64,000 nt of DNA from Peptoniphilaceae bacterium AMB_02. Its GTDB lineage: Bacteria > Bacillota > Clostridia > Tissierellales > Peptoniphilaceae. The stretch is taken from contig CP143259.1 in the NCBI GenBank assembly GCA_036321625.1, positions 2,096,001 through 2,160,000 on the forward strand, read 5' to 3'. The notes beneath the pieces were generated by a model. The model was not told the DNA's origin. It made no database searches and saw only the letters and a list, made by a program, of their open reading frames with translations. Both the position numbers and the translations under genes were made by a program. Positions 9,986 to 19,194 of the stretch are shown piece after piece. Positions within the stretch are counted from its first letter, which is position 1. The number at the start of each line of letters is the position of its first letter.

Positions 9986-10014
9986 ATTATAGCACAAATT
10001 GACTGCTATGTGTA
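9986..10014 (-). promoter_or_regulatory. Promoter of the lipoprotein-sortase-adhesin operon
   Basis: On the minus strand there is a perfect -10 TATAAT (9986-9991) preceded by an extended TGC. A -35-like TACACA lies 17 bases further up (10009-10014). It sits about 40 bases before the lipoprotein start and just beyond the end of the reverse transcriptase remnant. Confidence 0.65.
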
Positions 10015-10030
10015 CGTCTTGCTAGGTCTT

Positions 10031-10733
10031 TTACCTAGTTTTTTGCAATCCCCACTGCCTCTTTGTTGGCACTTTCCACTTTTTCCAGATTATCATTCTT
10101 AATCTTGTTCTAAGGTGGGCGTCTATATCTCTTAGGGCTGTTTTCATGTTTCCTATGAGAAAGTAGTTTATCCATCCCCTAGTCACTTGATTTATTTTCT
10201 TTAGCCTTGTTATGAAATCTATTGATCTCTTTTTCATTGTCAGTTCTTTTAATTTTGATTTAAATTTCTTTACTGAGTCTTGGTATGGCCTGGTTTCCAT
10301 GTTGAGCTTTTAAAGCCATACCAGAATCCGAATCCTAGATATTTTAATTTACTTGGTTTTGTTATTTGACTTTTCTCTGCATTTACTTTTAAGCATAGTT
10401 TTCTTTCTATCTAGTTTGTTACTGAATACATCACTCTATTTGCTGCTGATTTGCTTTTAACCGTTATAATACAGTCATCTGCATATCTTACAAAGTTTAA
10501 TCCTCTTAATTCTAGTTCTTTGTCTAGTTCATTTAGCATGATGATGCTTAAGAGTGGTGAGAGGTTTCCTCCTTGTGGTGTACCTTCTTTTGATGGTTCG
10601 TATTGTCCTTTGTTCATGATTCCTGCTTGGAGGAATTTCCTTATCAATGATTCTGTTTCTGGGTCGTTGATATGTTCATGAACTAGGCTCATTAATTTGT
10701 CTTGTGGTACTTTGTCGAAAAACTTGTCCAACG
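10031..10733 (-). pseudogene. ltrA: Group II intron reverse transcriptase/maturase, degraded
   Basis: The remnant begins abruptly inside the RT domain at LDKFFDKVPQDKL and lacks the N-terminal third. It keeps the GTPQGGNLSPLL segment and the catalytic YADD motif. An in-frame TAG then interrupts it after MYSVTN, followed by readable KLCLKVNAEKSQ and LKYLGFGFWYG. A frameshift near 10290 leads into the maturase (GIIM) part with GWINYF and RLRMIIWKKWK. No intron domain V is recognisable beyond the end, so both protein and ribozyme are defunct. Neither flank shows intact intron ends. Confidence 0.85.
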
Positions 10734-10997
10734 ATCTAAAAATATCATCGGTATACAAAATATTTTTATATACCCGACGTAAATTCCATCTTTTACTAGA
10801 ATACCTTTTTTTATATTTATTACAAAATTTCCAGTATTCCAATCTATATTAGCTCCGCCAAACTCAATAGCTAACACCCCTAATTCAGTACTAGAAATGA
10901 TATTTTCAAATTTAGCTTCCCCATTGTGCATATAAGTAGGTAACCTAATGAAGTTATACATCTCAGATTGCCTATTATAAAAATAATCAAAATTCAT
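10734..10997 (-). pseudogene. Truncated ORF with RepA-like N-terminus, joined to the RT remnant
   Basis: A good ribosome site (GAGAGGAGG) precedes ATG at 10997. The first 20 or so residues (MNFDYFYNRQSEMYNFIRLP) resemble the start of plasmid/ICE replication initiator A proteins. The remainder does not continue that similarity, and the frame runs straight into reverse transcriptase sequence near 10733. It looks like the 5' end of a replication gene broken by intron insertion and deletion. The RepA link rests on a short stretch and is tentative. Confidence 0.35.
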
Positions 10998-11017
10998 TCC
11001 TACCTCCTCTCTTTAAA

Positions 11018-11051
11018 ATAAAAAAAGAGCAGCCTTATTTAAGCTACTCTT
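11018..11051 (-). terminator. Rho-independent terminator (minus strand)
   Basis: On the minus strand, an AAGAGTAGC / GCTGCTCTT stem with one mismatch is followed by a seven-T run. It lies just upstream of the RepA-like start. It would end transcription from the truncated ORF to its right. Confidence 0.6.
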
Positions 11052-11102
11052 GTAGAAAGTATAAAATGGGTTTTATCTTATTATATTTTTCTTTGTGTCT
11101 CC

Positions 11103-11255
11103 TCATATCAGTTGCAAAACTACTCTTACGTCCATGTAGTTTTTTTGAGTCTTTTTGACGTATCCTTCTTCATCTTTATCAAAGACAAAATGCTTATAAA
11201 ACTGCTTAAAATGCAGGATTTCTATATTTACATCTTTTGTAGTAACGCTATAGTC
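11103..11255 (-). pseudogene. 3' remnant of an unidentified gene
   Basis: The minus strand is open for about 50 codons before a TGA at 11103-11105, with residues such as TTKDVNIEILHFKQFYKHF. There is no start, and the sequence changes abruptly at the hsdM remnant on the other strand. I do not recognise the family. It is probably the tail of a gene deleted when this scar formed. Confidence 0.3.
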
Positions 11256-11260
11256 TCCAC

Positions 11261-11645
11261 ATGGCTAGAGAATGGTTAATGGATAACATGAGAATAGTTG
11301 CAATCTTTGATTTACCAGCTGGAGTTTTTGCTGAAACTGGAGTTAATACAACATTAATAGTTGCATATAAACCTTCAAAAAGTAGATTATCTGAACTTCA
11401 AAATAAAAACTACGAAGTTTTTTTAAAAAATATTGAGAATGTTGGATATGAGGTAAAAACAAAAAAAAAGGGTTAAAGTTTTTGAGCCTGTCTATGATAT
11501 TGATTACGATAATTTTCAAGTAATAATGGACGAAAATGGAAGTCCATTATTAGATGAAGATTTTACAGAAACAGTTAAAGAATTTAAACAATGGGCTTTA
11601 AGTCAAGAAACAGAATCAATAGATCTTTTCGTAAAGGAAAAATAA
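11261..11645 (+). pseudogene. hsdM: HsdM (type I N6-adenine methylase) C-terminal remnant, frameshifted
   Basis: Only the last roughly 130 residues of an N6-adenine methylase remain. The first frame (11261-11476) has the characteristic VAIFDLPAGVFAETGVNTT segment and NVGYEV. It closes at a TAA after an A9 run (11461-11469). One A fewer would continue into VKVFEPVYDIDYD and on to a TAA at 11643-11645, directly before hsdS. The catalytic domain with the NPPF/Y motif and the DNA start are missing, so no active methylase is encoded here. The 5' junction lies next to the minus-strand remnant. Confidence 0.8.
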
Positions 11646-11646
11646 T

Positions 11647-13125
11647 ATGAAATATGTAGATTCTCCCAAAACAGTAAAATATTGTGAAATAATTGAAAAT
11701 AAGTCAAGCCTTTCATCATCACAATATAAAAAAACACTTCAAAGCACAACTAAAATGATTCCTCTTAAAAATTTTTTAGAAGAGCCCCTTACAAATAAGT
11801 TTTTAGGTAGTGAAATAGGATCAGAAAACTATGTAAAAAAATCAACACATTATTTCATGAGAACAAAAGCACTAAAAAATTACTCAAGTATCTTGAATTT
11901 TTCTAAAGAATCCTTAATTCCTATGAAGCCTGATTGTTTTTTAGGAAATGGATTAAGAAAAGGAGATTTACTTATCTCAAAAGATAGCAATATTGGAGAA
12001 ATAGCAATTTCTCAAGGAGATTTTCCTAACATAATGTGTTCAGGAGCCATTTATAAGTTGCCCATCAAGGAAGAATATTCAAAATATATATTTGCACTTA
12101 TAAAGCATCAAATGTTTAGAGAGCAACTAGATATATTAGTACCTAAAGGTGCAACTATTAGACATGCGAGAACATTATTTCTTGATTGTCTTATACCAGT
12201 TCCTTCAAAAAAAGATTTAGAACTAATTAATCTTCTAGTAGATTGTATTTTAAAAATAGAAATTAAAATTGATGAATTATTTAATAAAACTCTTCAGAGT
12301 ATAAGTGAAGAGTTGAGAAATGAAACGCTTAACCATAAATATTCTATTAATTTTACTAAATACTCTGAAATAAAAAAAGCTGGTAGGTTAGATACTGGTC
12401 TTTATAGTCATAAATATGTGTCAGTAATATCAGATATAAAAAATTATAAACATGGTTACGCCACTGTTGAAGAGTTGGGATTTAAATTATCTAGAGGCCA
12501 AAATTTGCAAGTATCTAATATAGGTAAAAGTATATATAGTGATGAATATCACGACAATTTCTATACTTTAATTTTACCTAAGTACCTTTCTCAGTATGGT
12601 ACTGTAAATAATTCATCATATTTAGGAAATATGAATAAATTAAAGACGCTTGAAAAAGGTGATATTATCTTTGGTGCTGAGGGGTTTGAAAAAGGAAGAT
12701 CATTTGTAGTTATTGATAACATGGAAAACACCATTACTAATATTCACGGAATAACTATAAAGCAAAAAAAACACGACCTAAATAAAGGAATTTTCGTAAA
12801 ACAAATTTTAGATTACTATAGAAGCAATGGTATTTTTGATACTATATCAGTGGGAGGAAATGGTGGTAGTATGGCTCAAGCATATTGGGACTATATTTTA
12901 TTTCCTTTATTTCCTGATAATATTATTAAAGAAATTGCATCTAATTATTACAATGATTTTTACAAATTGAAGTTAGATAATCAAACTATTACTGAGCTTA
13001 TTAACTCTCCTATTAAGTTTGCGGAGTATTTGAAATCTGGAATTATGAACTTAGATATTCTTTCAAAACATTTAAAGAATATGTTGAATAAATATATAAA
13101 TCAAACATTTTTTAGTTGCTATTAG
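11647..13125 (+). CDS. hsdS: Type I restriction-modification specificity subunit HsdS
   Basis: HsdS recognises the DNA target for a type I methylase/restriction complex. The 492-residue protein has the family's two-part plan. A target-recognition domain runs to about residue 185, ending RHARTLFLDCLIPVPS. A helical spacer follows (about 190-235), then a second recognition domain. It starts one base after the hsdM stop, showing former coupling. No hsdR lies in the window and the hsdM partner is a broken remnant. It is therefore either orphaned or works in trans with a methylase elsewhere. The A/T-rich composition and mobile-element scar upstream suggest acquisition by transfer. Confidence 0.8.
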   Translation: MKYVDSPKTVKYCEIIENKSSLSSSQYKKTLQSTTKMIPLKNFLEEPLTNKFLGSEIGSENYVKKSTHYFMRTKALKNYSSILNFSKESLIPMKPDCFLGNGLRKGDLLISKDSNIGEIAISQGDFPNIMCSGAIYKLPIKEEYSKYIFALIKHQMFREQLDILVPKGATIRHARTLFLDCLIPVPSKKDLELINLLVDCILKIEIKIDELFNKTLQSISEELRNETLNHKYSINFTKYSEIKKAGRLDTGLYSHKYVSVISDIKNYKHGYATVEELGFKLSRGQNLQVSNIGKSIYSDEYHDNFYTLILPKYLSQYGTVNNSSYLGNMNKLKTLEKGDIIFGAEGFEKGRSFVVIDNMENTITNIHGITIKQKKHDLNKGIFVKQILDYYRSNGIFDTISVGGNGGSMAQAYWDYILFPLFPDNIIKEIASNYYNDFYKLKLDNQTITELINSPIKFAEYLKSGIMNLDILSKHLKNMLNKYINQTFFSCY

Positions 13126-13185
13126 TTTTAAATTTGCGTTCATACTAATAAATTTAGTGGGTTTGTTCTATTATAAAAAGGTATT

Positions 13186-13222
13186 AAAAAGGCTATGAGT
13201 AATCTAAAACTCATAGCCTTTT
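13186..13222. terminator. Bidirectional terminator between hsdS and nagB
   Basis: A 14-base perfect stem (AAAAGGCTATGAGT / ACTCATAGCCTTTT) with an 8-base loop and A/T flanks on both sides serves the two convergent genes. Confidence 0.85.
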
Positions 13223-13296
13223 ATCTTGCCACCTAAAGACTTATCAAATCAGTTTTCTAAAACCCCTAATTCAACGAGCCTTTCTGCCGTTTTTTA

Positions 13297-14031
13297 TTAT
13301 TTACCGACTAAACCGTAAGCGTCCTCGTCTATTACCAATACCACATTATTGTGTATGTGTAGCATAGATGCAGGGAATTTAGTATCCAATCTGTCCCCTT
13401 CGATTAATTCTTTTACCGCTTTTTGCTTTTTAGCTCCGGATGCAAGGATAAGTATTACCTCTGCATTAAGGATATCCTTAATTCCCATAGAGATTGCTCT
13501 TTTTGGTACATCTTCTTCATTTTCAAAGAATCTGGAATTAGCCTTAACTGTATCTTCAGTAAGCTCAACTATTGAAGTTCTAAGATTTAACTTAAAAGCA
13601 GGCTCATTAAATGCGATATGTCCATTTTCTCCAATGCCCAGTATTTGTATATCTCTTCTACCTACATAGTCTAATTTTTCATTGTAGTCTCTAACTGCTT
13701 CGTCCAGCTTATCCTCAGATCCGCTTGGAATATGGATATTTTCTTTTCTGATATTTATTTTGTCAAAAAAGTTTTTTTGCATATAGTAATGATAGCTCTG
13801 TGGGTTTTCAGGATCAATTCCCACATACTCGTCAAGGTTTACTGTTTCAGCATTTAAGAAGTTGATGTCATTACTCTCATACATTTTTACCAGCTCTTTA
13901 TAAAGTCCTTCAGGTGATGAGCCTGTAGCCAGTCCTAATTTAGGTCTATAGTATCTGCCGATAACGTCTTTTACGACCATCGCAGCTTTCTTTGACATCT
14001 CCTCATAGTTCTTACATACGATTATTTTCAT
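13297..14031 (-). CDS. nagB: Glucosamine-6-phosphate deaminase
   Basis: NagB converts glucosamine-6-phosphate to fructose-6-phosphate and ammonia in the cytoplasm, the last step of amino-sugar use. The 244-residue length is normal for the Gram-positive type. Visible motifs are the ATGSSPEGLY phosphate loop, NLDEYVG with the catalytic Asp, and GIGENGHIAFNEP with the catalytic Glu/His segment. It starts at ATG with GGAGGAAC upstream. No nagA is adjacent. It lies 157 bases downstream of the galE end, separated by a terminator, so it is probably a separate unit. Confidence 0.95.
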   Translation of the reverse strand: MKIIVCKNYEEMSKKAAMVVKDVIGRYYRPKLGLATGSSPEGLYKELVKMYESNDINFLNAETVNLDEYVGIDPENPQSYHYYMQKNFFDKINIRKENIHIPSGSEDKLDEAVRDYNEKLDYVGRRDIQILGIGENGHIAFNEPAFKLNLRTSIVELTEDTVKANSRFFENEEDVPKRAISMGIKDILNAEVILILASGAKKQKAVKELIEGDRLDTKFPASMLHIHNNVVLVIDEDAYGLVGK

Positions 14032-14123
14032 TTTGTTCCTCCATTGTATATTCTATCTTGATAAATTATAGTCAGATACATTTATAGTATTACTACACTT
14101 ACATATTATATTTTAAACTAAAA

Positions 14124-14162
14124 TAGCCGGTTATGCAATATTTTTACATCATATACCGGCTA
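14124..14162 (-). terminator. Terminator of the mgl-gal operon
   Basis: An inverted repeat (TAGCCGGT / ACCGGCTA, extended by a TATG/CATA pair) is followed on the minus strand by TTTTAGTTT, 27 bases past the galE stop. Confidence 0.7.
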
Positions 14163-14188
14163 CTGGACTCTTGTTTTAGATTTACACT

Positions 14189-15157
14189 TTAGTTTTTATT
14201 GTAATAATTCCACGCATCTCTGATAATTTCATCCAGGGAAGAGTGCTTGGGTTCCCAACCTAAAACCTGTTGAGCTTTTTCACTTGAAGCGATAAGTACT
14301 TCAGGATCGCCTGCTCTTCTTTCTGCTTCTACAGATGGTATCGGATGAGATGTTACTGCTCTTGCGGTATCTATTACTTCCTGAACTGAAAATCCGCTAC
14401 CGTTTCCAAGGTTAAATACATCACTTCCATTACCGTCTAGAAGATACTTAAGTGCCAGATAATGAGCTGATGCAAGGTCCTGGACATGTATATAATCCCT
14501 GATAGCCGTTCCGTCAGGTGTATTATAATCGGTTCCAAAAATACTGATATTCTCCCTTACTCCAAGCGGTACTTGAAGTATGAGTGGTATTAAATGAGTT
14601 TCGGGATTATGTCTCTCTCCCAGACTCATATCTTTAGAAGCACCTGCTGCATTAAAGTATCTAAGTGCAACATATTTCATTCCATAGGCGGTATCAAACC
14701 ACTTCATCATTTTTTCCATTGCAAGTTTTGTTTCGCCATATGGATTGGTCGGTTCGGTTTTGTCCGACTCTTTTATCGGTACGCTTTCCGGTTCGCCATA
14801 AGTGGCAGCTGTTGACGAAAATACTATATTATCTACTTCAGCAGCCTGCATCGCTTTTAAGAGAGACAAGGTTCCCACTACATTGTTATCATAGTATTCA
14901 TAGGGTTTCACCATGCTCACTCCTACGAGTGAATAAGCTGCAAAGTGGATTACACCTACGATATCATGTGATTTCATGACATCTATAAGAGCATCTGTAT
15001 CCCTTATATCGAGTTCATAAAATGCATCTGCTATAACGCTATCTCTGTATCCGGTCTCCAAATTGTCGACTACGATTACTTCTTCACCTAATTCTTTTAA
15101 ATACTTACATACATGACTTCCTATATAACCGGCTCCTCCGGTAACTAGTATTCCCAT
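14189..15157 (-). CDS. galE: UDP-glucose 4-epimerase
   Basis: GalE interconverts UDP-galactose and UDP-glucose in the Leloir pathway. The 322-residue SDR protein opens with the NAD-binding VTGGAGYIGSH loop. It has the catalytic Ser/Thr segment SSTAATYGEP and YGETKLAMEKM with the Tyr-x-x-x-Lys pair. The GTAIRDYIHVQDLA segment is typical of GalE. Its start overlaps the galK end by 13 bases. It is the last gene of the mgl-gal operon. Confidence 0.96.
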   Translation of the reverse strand: MGILVTGGAGYIGSHVCKYLKELGEEVIVVDNLETGYRDSVIADAFYELDIRDTDALIDVMKSHDIVGVIHFAAYSLVGVSMVKPYEYYDNNVVGTLSLLKAMQAAEVDNIVFSSTAATYGEPESVPIKESDKTEPTNPYGETKLAMEKMMKWFDTAYGMKYVALRYFNAAGASKDMSLGERHNPETHLIPLILQVPLGVRENISIFGTDYNTPDGTAIRDYIHVQDLASAHYLALKYLLDGNGSDVFNLGNGSGFSVQEVIDTARAVTSHPIPSVEAERRAGDPEVLIASSEKAQQVLGWEPKHSSLDEIIRDAWNYYNKN

Positions 15158-16332
15158 CTTTCAACCTCCAATTCACAGGGTCCGGATCCGATGACAGTCT
15201 CATAGAAGTCTACTTCAAGTCCGGTTTCTTCTTTATATAGTCTTCCTGCCGTCTTTTTAAATTCATCAAGTTCATCTTTTTTTACAAGAGCAATACCGCA
15301 GCCACCAAAACCTGCACCTGTCATCCTTGCTCCAAATGCTCCGGCTTTTCTGGCAGCAGCCGTAATAGCATCAAGATGATCCCCGGTTACTTCATAATCA
15401 TATTTCAATGAGTAATGGGATTCGTTTAACAGATTTCCCAGTGCTTCCATATTAGAATTTTTAATTGCTTCAATGGCTTTTTGAACTCTTGCATTTTCTG
15501 TTACAGCATGTCTTACTCTTCTTCTCTCATTCTCTAAATCCAGAACACTAAGCGCATCCTCAAGATTTTCTTCAGTTAAGTCACAAAGATTTTCGATTTC
15601 AAATTTGGGTTTAAGTTTGACAAGTGCTGACTCACACTCGGCCCTTCTCTCATTGTATTTAGAATCCACCAGCCTTCTGCCCTTATTAGTATTTAATATG
15701 ACCAGCACGGAATCTCCTAAATCTGCATCCACGTATTCATAGTCAAGGGTTCCTGTCTTTAATAAAATGGCACTCCCACTACTACCCATAGCTATTGCAA
15801 ATTGATCCATAATACCTGAGTTAAGTCCAATGAAGTCATTCTCTGTTTTCATCCCTAAAACTGCAAGGTCTTTCATGGAAATTTCCGAATTATTGTATAG
15901 ATCATTTATAATCTTACCTATGAGTATTTCCAGTGAAGCAGATGATGACAGTCCGGCGCCGGTTGGTATATTTCCATAGATTATGCCTTCCAAACCGCCT
16001 ACTTCATAACCCGATTCAGAAATTGCATTTATCATACCAAGTGTGTAGTTTATCCATTTATTATTAGGATTAAATTCGGAACCTATAAGCACTTCCTTGT
16101 AATACTGAGCATTGTATGATCTCAATCTGATTACATCACGCACCGCCGGTTTAACCAGCGCATAAGTGCCGATTTCTATAGCACATGGCAGTACATTCCC
16201 TCCATTGTAGTCAATATGTTCACCTATTATATTGATTCTACTTGGAGAAAAAAACAGTCTGTAGTCAGCCTTACCAAAGTTTAGGATGGCTCTGTCTTTC
16301 ATTTTTTTGTATTCTTCTTTAGTGAGTTTCAT
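15145..16332 (-). CDS. galK: Galactokinase
   Basis: GalK phosphorylates galactose to galactose-1-phosphate with ATP. The 395-residue GHMP kinase shows the galactose-binding signature GEHIDYNGG, the phosphate loop GAGLSSSASLE and the C-terminal MTGAGFGGCGIAL motif. The start overlaps the end of galT by 14 bases, and the end overlaps galE by 13, so the three Leloir enzymes are translationally coupled. Confidence 0.96.
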   Translation of the reverse strand: MKLTKEEYKKMKDRAILNFGKADYRLFFSPSRINIIGEHIDYNGGNVLPCAIEIGTYALVKPAVRDVIRLRSYNAQYYKEVLIGSEFNPNNKWINYTLGMINAISESGYEVGGLEGIIYGNIPTGAGLSSSASLEILIGKIINDLYNNSEISMKDLAVLGMKTENDFIGLNSGIMDQFAIAMGSSGSAILLKTGTLDYEYVDADLGDSVLVILNTNKGRRLVDSKYNERRAECESALVKLKPKFEIENLCDLTEENLEDALSVLDLENERRRVRHAVTENARVQKAIEAIKNSNMEALGNLLNESHYSLKYDYEVTGDHLDAITAAARKAGAFGARMTGAGFGGCGIALVKKDELDEFKKTAGRLYKEETGLEVDFYETVIGSGPCELEVERWEY

Positions 16333-17299
16333 TAAATCTTTCGACCGCCTCTCTCAGTTCACCGGCTGTTTGTTCTGAAACCCTGGGATTACCGTAAGCT
16401 CCAGCAGCCGTCTCGCTTGAAGCATTCCATTTTATGCTATGCTCTCCACGAAGTGGCGGGAAGAATTTAACATGAAAACGGAAAAAGTCTTCTGCATCGG
16501 AATACTCTTCACTGTTTACCGGTGCATTGTATATTCCCATCATGTATGGAAAGTCTCTATTGAAAAGAATATCATATGATCCGACTATTGTCTTTAGAAT
16601 ATCTGCAAAGTCTTTTATATGTTCACTTTTAAAGTCTTTGAATGAACTTAATTTGCATTTATTGAAGATATAGATACCATATGGGTACTGAGCAAAAAAT
16701 GGGATAAAAGCTGTAAAGGTTTCATTCTCATATACCAATCTGTCTTTAAATCTTATCTCCTCAGCCAACATATCATCATATAGATTGGACTTATTATTTT
16801 CATAATAGCTCTGAGCATTTTTCAGTTCTATATCTACCATCTTAGGCATAAATGAATAGCCATATATTTGCCCATGAGGATGCGGCATGGTCGTTCCGAC
16901 CTCGGCACCTCTGTTCTCGAACGGAAACACGTATTTTATCTTGGAATCTTCAGAAATTTCAGTAAATCTGTCAATCCAAAGTTTTACCAGTTTTATTAAA
17001 TGCTCCTCACTAAGCTCCCATAATTTACCATTATGATCGGGAGAGTATAGTATGACATCGCATTTTCCATAGGATTCCTTAGTATGATAAGGACCTCCGG
17101 CTACATCGTCTTGTTGTGGAGGATTTGTCGAAAGCATCGGGAAGTCATTGTCATATTTATACACATCGTATTCATCAGGAACTTTTCCTGATCCAGGGCA
17201 AAACGGACAATAATCCTTTGGCATATTAGGCCTTTTATCTCTACTGCCCGCAACCATAGTATAATCGTCAAGTAGTGGATTGTATCTTAACTCCGCCAT
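16319..17299 (-). CDS. galT: Galactose-1-phosphate uridylyltransferase
   Basis: GalT moves UMP from UDP-glucose to galactose-1-phosphate. The 326-residue HIT-superfamily protein has the nucleophile motif MPHPHGQIYGY. An N-terminal zinc-type CPFCPGS and an ENRGAEVGTTMPHPHG region fit the bacterial family. The ATG follows directly on the galM stop (TAAATG), and its own end overlaps galK, which supports one transcript. Confidence 0.95.
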   Translation of the reverse strand: MAELRYNPLLDDYTMVAGSRDKRPNMPKDYCPFCPGSGKVPDEYDVYKYDNDFPMLSTNPPQQDDVAGGPYHTKESYGKCDVILYSPDHNGKLWELSEEHLIKLVKLWIDRFTEISEDSKIKYVFPFENRGAEVGTTMPHPHGQIYGYSFMPKMVDIELKNAQSYYENNKSNLYDDMLAEEIRFKDRLVYENETFTAFIPFFAQYPYGIYIFNKCKLSSFKDFKSEHIKDFADILKTIVGSYDILFNRDFPYMMGIYNAPVNSEEYSDAEDFFRFHVKFFPPLRGEHSIKWNASSETAAGAYGNPRVSEQTAGELREAVERFNETH

Positions 17300-18142
17300 T
17301 TACTTCATCCTCTCTATTATAATTTTAATTTCCCATCTATCGTATTCATTTGCCTCTATGGGCTTTAAACCGTTATTTACTGCCCTATCCAAACTATCGT
17401 AAAAACCGTTGCTTGGTTCCAGTGCCACATTATAATCACCTTTAAAACCGCCTTTCGTTAACCAAACACCAAAAAAAGGCTGCTTTTCAAAATCAAAAAC
17501 CAGCTTGTATCTTAGACCTAAACTCGGATGATAAATCGCCGCTTCCGACCTGTCCAATGCTTCATTATTGTAAAACTTATAGGCTCCATTGTCCGGGTAT
17601 TCGGCAATTTTTGTAATATTAAATCTGTATTTTAGGTCATTATGAACATTAAGTGCATCATGTCTTGAATAGGGAAGTTCGATTCTGGTATCTTTTTCGA
17701 TATTTAAAAGTCCATGATGAGCCCATAGATAATGCATTGCCTGATCACTTGTATTATGGACTTCGTACTCTAATTTTATTTCATCACCTTCAAGTGAAAT
17801 TTTCCTCATAAAAGTAAATCCCAAGCTCTTTGAGCTCGTTTTGGATATGATCACATTATCATCTTTTATATTTTCCCAGTTTGCAGACCAAATATCACCA
17901 TGATCTGGAAGTTTTATTCCCCTATAGACACAATCATCTATCGTTGGGAAGCATTCATCAATTCCCGAGGTATCATAGATAGAAAAATCTGAACCATACT
18001 CGGGTTTCTTGTATTCTTTCAATTCATTTTGGAAGACAAATTCAAAATCCGTCTTTTTATCTTTAATTGAAATAATTTTTGCCCCGAAGTCATCGAGTAA
18101 CTCCAGGGAAAGATTATTATTTTCTAATTTTATAGTGTTCAC
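17300..18142 (-). CDS. galM: Aldose 1-epimerase family protein (mutarotase)
   Basis: This 280-residue beta-sandwich protein belongs to the aldose epimerase superfamily. Its place between the galactose importer and galT suggests conversion of beta- to alpha-galactose before GalK. A family-type WAHHGLLN segment and a late LEPSNGFYDS segment are visible. It is shorter than E. coli GalM (about 346 residues) and the sequence is closer to the divergent epimerase-like branch. Mutarotase activity on galactose is therefore inferred from context. Confidence 0.75.
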   Translation of the reverse strand: MNTIKLENNNLSLELLDDFGAKIISIKDKKTDFEFVFQNELKEYKKPEYGSDFSIYDTSGIDECFPTIDDCVYRGIKLPDHGDIWSANWENIKDDNVIISKTSSKSLGFTFMRKISLEGDEIKLEYEVHNTSDQAMHYLWAHHGLLNIEKDTRIELPYSRHDALNVHNDLKYRFNITKIAEYPDNGAYKFYNNEALDRSEAAIYHPSLGLRYKLVFDFEKQPFFGVWLTKGGFKGDYNVALEPSNGFYDSLDRAVNNGLKPIEANEYDRWEIKIIIERMK

Positions 18143-18150
18143 TATCTCAC

Positions 18151-19185
18151 CTATTTTTTCTTTAAGTACTTTCTAACGTCGATAGCTACGGCTACGATTA
18201 TTATTAAACCTCTGATTATAAATTGGATATATGGATTTACTCCAAGGTAGTTTAGTCCATAAGTTATAAACTGCAGAATTGTTACACCGATAAGAATGCC
18301 CGGTATTGTTCCGACTCCTCCTGAAAAAGATACCCCTCCAACAACGCAGGCGGAGATTGCATCAAGCTCATATGAGAATCCTGTAGCTGCAGTAACCGAA
18401 CCTATACGGCCTGCCTCTAAAAATCCTGCTATACCGTAAAGTACTCCGGACAATAAATAAATCAGCATTATGTTCTTAACAAGGTTGACCCCGGATACTT
18501 CAGCAGCTTCCGGATTTCCTCCTATAGCGAACATATTTTTACCAAGCTCGGTTTTATTCCAAATTAACCAAACGACTACGGCTGTAATCATTAAGAACCA
18601 GACTAGATTGGGAATTTTTAAGAATGAACCTTGAGCCAGCATTTTATACTTGTCTTGCAATGTTCCTATCGGCTGAGCTCCCTTAGCTTGAGAGTCTATA
18701 TAAATTTGAATAAGTCCAAAAGCAATTAACTGGGTTCCAAGTGTTACTATAAAAGCATGGATTTTAAGAACTGCAACACCAAATCCATTTATTAATGCAA
18801 ATACAACAGCAACTGCAATAGCAATTAATAGAGGTATTAGCATATTAAGCTCCGGTAAATTAGGATACATTCGGGATCCGTATTGCAAACTCTGTAATAA
18901 TGATGCCGATATAGCTGCAGATAGACCCAATATCCTTCCTGCAGATAAGTCTGTACCCTGCAATACTATTAAGCCTGCAAGCCCAAGCGCCATTATTCCT
19001 CTGGTTGAGGCTTGAGTTAATATATTTGTAAAGTTTTTTACAGATAAAAATGACGGTTCATAAGCAATCATACCTACAATCATTATGCCTAGGATAAAAT
19101 AAAGTGCGTAATTAAGTAAAAATTCCTTAGTTCTCTCATTTCGTTTTATCTTGTCTATATCTGTGTGAGTATTCTTTTCGTTCAT
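18151..19185 (-). CDS. mglC: Galactose/methyl-galactoside ABC transporter permease
   Basis: This inner-membrane permease of the ribose/galactose (BPD_transp_2) family has about ten hydrophobic helices over 344 residues. It has the family EAA-like region AIGGNPEAAEVSGVN and the late ACVVGGVSFSGGVGT stretch. A strong site (TAGGAGGC) precedes ATG. It lies ten bases after mglA and eight before galM. With MglA and MglB it forms the importer that feeds the Leloir enzymes downstream. Confidence 0.93.
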   Translation of the reverse strand: MNEKNTHTDIDKIKRNERTKEFLLNYALYFILGIMIVGMIAYEPSFLSVKNFTNILTQASTRGIMALGLAGLIVLQGTDLSAGRILGLSAAISASLLQSLQYGSRMYPNLPELNMLIPLLIAIAVAVVFALINGFGVAVLKIHAFIVTLGTQLIAFGLIQIYIDSQAKGAQPIGTLQDKYKMLAQGSFLKIPNLVWFLMITAVVVWLIWNKTELGKNMFAIGGNPEAAEVSGVNLVKNIMLIYLLSGVLYGIAGFLEAGRIGSVTAATGFSYELDAISACVVGGVSFSGGVGTIPGILIGVTILQFITYGLNYLGVNPYIQFIIRGLIIIVAVAIDVRKYLKKK

Positions 19186-19194
19186 TTTCGCCTC

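Noticed and set aside
10031-10842. An active group II intron
   Set aside because: The RT lacks its N-terminus and carries a stop and a frameshift, and no domain V is visible.
11261-13125. A complete type I restriction system
   Set aside because: Only hsdS is intact; hsdM is a C-terminal fragment and no hsdR is present in the window.
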